Position numbers and translations under genes: made by a program
Notes under the pieces: model-generated
What the model was told of the DNA's origin: nothing
The model's database searches: none
What the model saw: only the letters and a program-made list of their open reading frames with translations
Assembly: GCA_025362825.1 (NCBI GenBank)
Contig: JANYFF010000008.1
Location: forward strand, 1-13,086
Direction: 5' to 3'
Source: Polaromonas sp.
Lineage (GTDB): Bacteria > Pseudomonadota > Gammaproteobacteria > Burkholderiales > Burkholderiaceae_C
Length of the DNA: 13,086 bases
In this document: one piece after another, positions 12,154-13,086 of the stretch
Layout: each line of letters opens with the position of its first letter
Position numbering within the stretch: the first letter of the stretch is position 1

Positions 12154-13086
12154 TCGAGCATGCCCCCGCCTGGCTGGTCAACAGCTTTATCTACCTTGCG
12201 GCGGCCGTAATCGCCGTGCCGGTCGCCAAAAAGCTCGGGCTTGGATCCATCATCGGATACCTGGCTGCCGGCATTGGCATTGGCCCCTGGGGCCTGGGCC
12301 TGGTAACCAATGTGCAGGACATCCTGCATTTCGCCGAATTCGGCGTGGTGCTGATGCTGTTTCTCGTCGGGCTGGAGCTGGAGCCCAAACGCCTGTGGAA
12401 CCTGCGCCGCCCGATCTTCGGCTGGGGCAGCGCCCAGGTGCTGGGTTGCGCCGCGGCGCTGACCGGCGTGGCCATGGCCTTTGGCGTGAGCTGGACGATT
12501 GCACTGGTCGCCGGCCTGGGCCTGGCCCTGTCGTCCACTGCGATCGCACTGCAGGCCATAGGCGAGCGCAACCTGATGCCGACATCCAGCGGACAGGCCG
12601 GGTTTTCCATCCTGCTGTTCCAGGACGTCGCCGCCATTCCCATCCTTGCCCTGCTGCCGCTGCTCGGTGCCATCTCAGGAGAAAACGAGGCCCTGGCCCA
12701 GACAAACCGGGCACTTGAAGCTATTAAAATCATAGCAGTCATCGGCGGCATTATCCTTGGCGGCCGGTTGCTGCTGCGGCCCCTGCTGCGCTGGATTGCC
12801 AACAGCGGCACGCCTGAAATTTTTACCGCCGCATCCCTGCTGCTGGTCGTCAGCATCGCGGCGTTAATGCAGTTTGTCGGCCTGTCGATGGCCCTCGGCG
12901 CCTTTCTGGCAGGTGTGCTGCTGGCTGAAAGCGAATACCGCCGCGAACTGGAAACCGACATCGAGCCCTTCAAGGGCTTGCTGCTTGGCCTGTTCTTCAT
13001 TGCCGTCGGCATGAGCATCGACTTTGGCGTGCTGCTCAAGTCACCCGGCCTGATAGGGGCCATTTTGTTCGGCTTTCTGGGGCTCA
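12150..13086 (+). CDS. Glutathione-regulated potassium efflux antiporter KefB/KefC, C-terminus outside window
   Basis: This is the first 312 residues of a CPA2-family K+/H+ antiporter. It has about ten hydrophobic helices, the GYLAAGIGIGPWGLGL segment (36-51), FGVVLMLFLVGLELEP (64-79) and LSSTAIALQ (127-135). LFQDVAAIPILALLPLL (156-172) carries the conserved Asp159, and MALGAFLAGVLLAESEYR (247-264) and DIEPFKGLLLGLFFIAVGMS (270-289) follow. The cytoplasmic loop known in E. coli KefC as HALESD reads RELETD here (265-270). The RCK/NAD-binding domain that holds the glutathione site lies beyond the window. KefB and KefC cannot be told apart from this part. Residues about 188-197 are encoded by a palindromic element also found in the BioC-like gene. 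It is translationally coupled to kefF. Confidence 0.94.
   Translation, partial: MIEHAPAWLVNSFIYLAAAVIAVPVAKKLGLGSIIGYLAAGIGIGPWGLGLVTNVQDILHFAEFGVVLMLFLVGLELEPKRLWNLRRPIFGWGSAQVLGCAAALTGVAMAFGVSWTIALVAGLGLALSSTAIALQAIGERNLMPTSSGQAGFSILLFQDVAAIPILALLPLLGAISGENEALAQTNRALEAIKIIAVIGGIILGGRLLLRPLLRWIANSGTPEIFTAASLLLVVSIAALMQFVGLSMALGAFLAGVLLAESEYRRELETDIEPFKGLLLGLFFIAVGMSIDFGVLLKSPGLIGAILFGFLGL
12720..12736 (+). repeat. Intragenic palindromic element GCTAT-N7-ATAGC, copy B
   Basis: The arms are identical to copy A at 3744-3760, again around an AT-rich loop of seven bases. It lies inside kefB/kefC and is read as R-A-L-E-A-I-K-I-I-A on the coding strand. Aligned in coding orientation with copy A from the preceding CGGGC, I count about 23 of 33 bases identical. 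Confidence 0.6.

Noticed and set aside
12191..13063. Minus-strand reading frame of 290 codons
   Set aside because: It lies opposite the kefB/kefC transmembrane helices. It is Ser/Arg/Pro-rich, typical of antisense to hydrophobic coding sequence.

Overview
The window looks like a chromosomal segment of a betaproteobacterium in the order Burkholderiales, most likely family Comamonadaceae (Polaromonas or Rhodoferax type). This rests on the moderately high GC content, the cytochrome c oxidase subunit II with a fused cytochrome c domain next to subunit I, the DUF2244, BioC-like and ComF neighbourhood, a Bug-type tripartite tricarboxylate receptor, and a DUF4148 protein. No database search was possible, so the placement comes from recognising protein families.

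Layout. Positions 1-3032 (minus strand) hold a respiratory block: a DUF2244 membrane protein, then ctaC (subunit II), then ctaD (subunit I, cut by the left edge). Consensus -10 boxes lie upstream of DUF2244 and of ctaC. Positions 3101-4844 hold a divergent pair: a BioC/NDUFAF5-like methyltransferase homologue whose SAM-binding motif I is degenerate (minus), and a ComF-type phosphoribosyltransferase (plus). Positions 4860-8015 hold a three-gene cassette: a LysR regulator (minus) divergent from a zinc alcohol dehydrogenase and a Bug-type solute-binding receptor (plus). Its intergenic region holds a LysR-type box centred about 65 bp upstream of a predicted start site. The Bug gene runs directly into trmL (tRNA wobble 2'-O-methyltransferase). 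ComF and trmL may originally have been neighbours, which would make the cassette an insertion.

Positions 8512-10260 hold a second LysR regulator (minus) divergent from a secreted DUF4148 protein made of three exact-period 45-residue repeats. That gene is followed by a hairpin and a strong intrinsic terminator. Positions 10285-11430 (minus) hold an orphan ParA/MinD-type ATPase followed by a MaoC-like hydratase. Positions 11482-13086 (plus) hold kefF and the start of kefB/kefC, the glutathione-gated potassium efflux pair, with an ATGA overlap. The right edge cuts kefB/kefC before its cytoplasmic RCK domain.

Most genes here are ordinary chromosomal genes. I see no tRNA, rRNA, CRISPR array, transposase, phage gene or defence system. 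The signals least explained by the genes are two similar short palindromic elements (GCTAT-N7-ATAGC) lying in the same orientation and reading frame inside two unrelated ORFs, the degenerate BioC-like protein, the 45-residue DUF4148 triplication, and several intergenic dyads.
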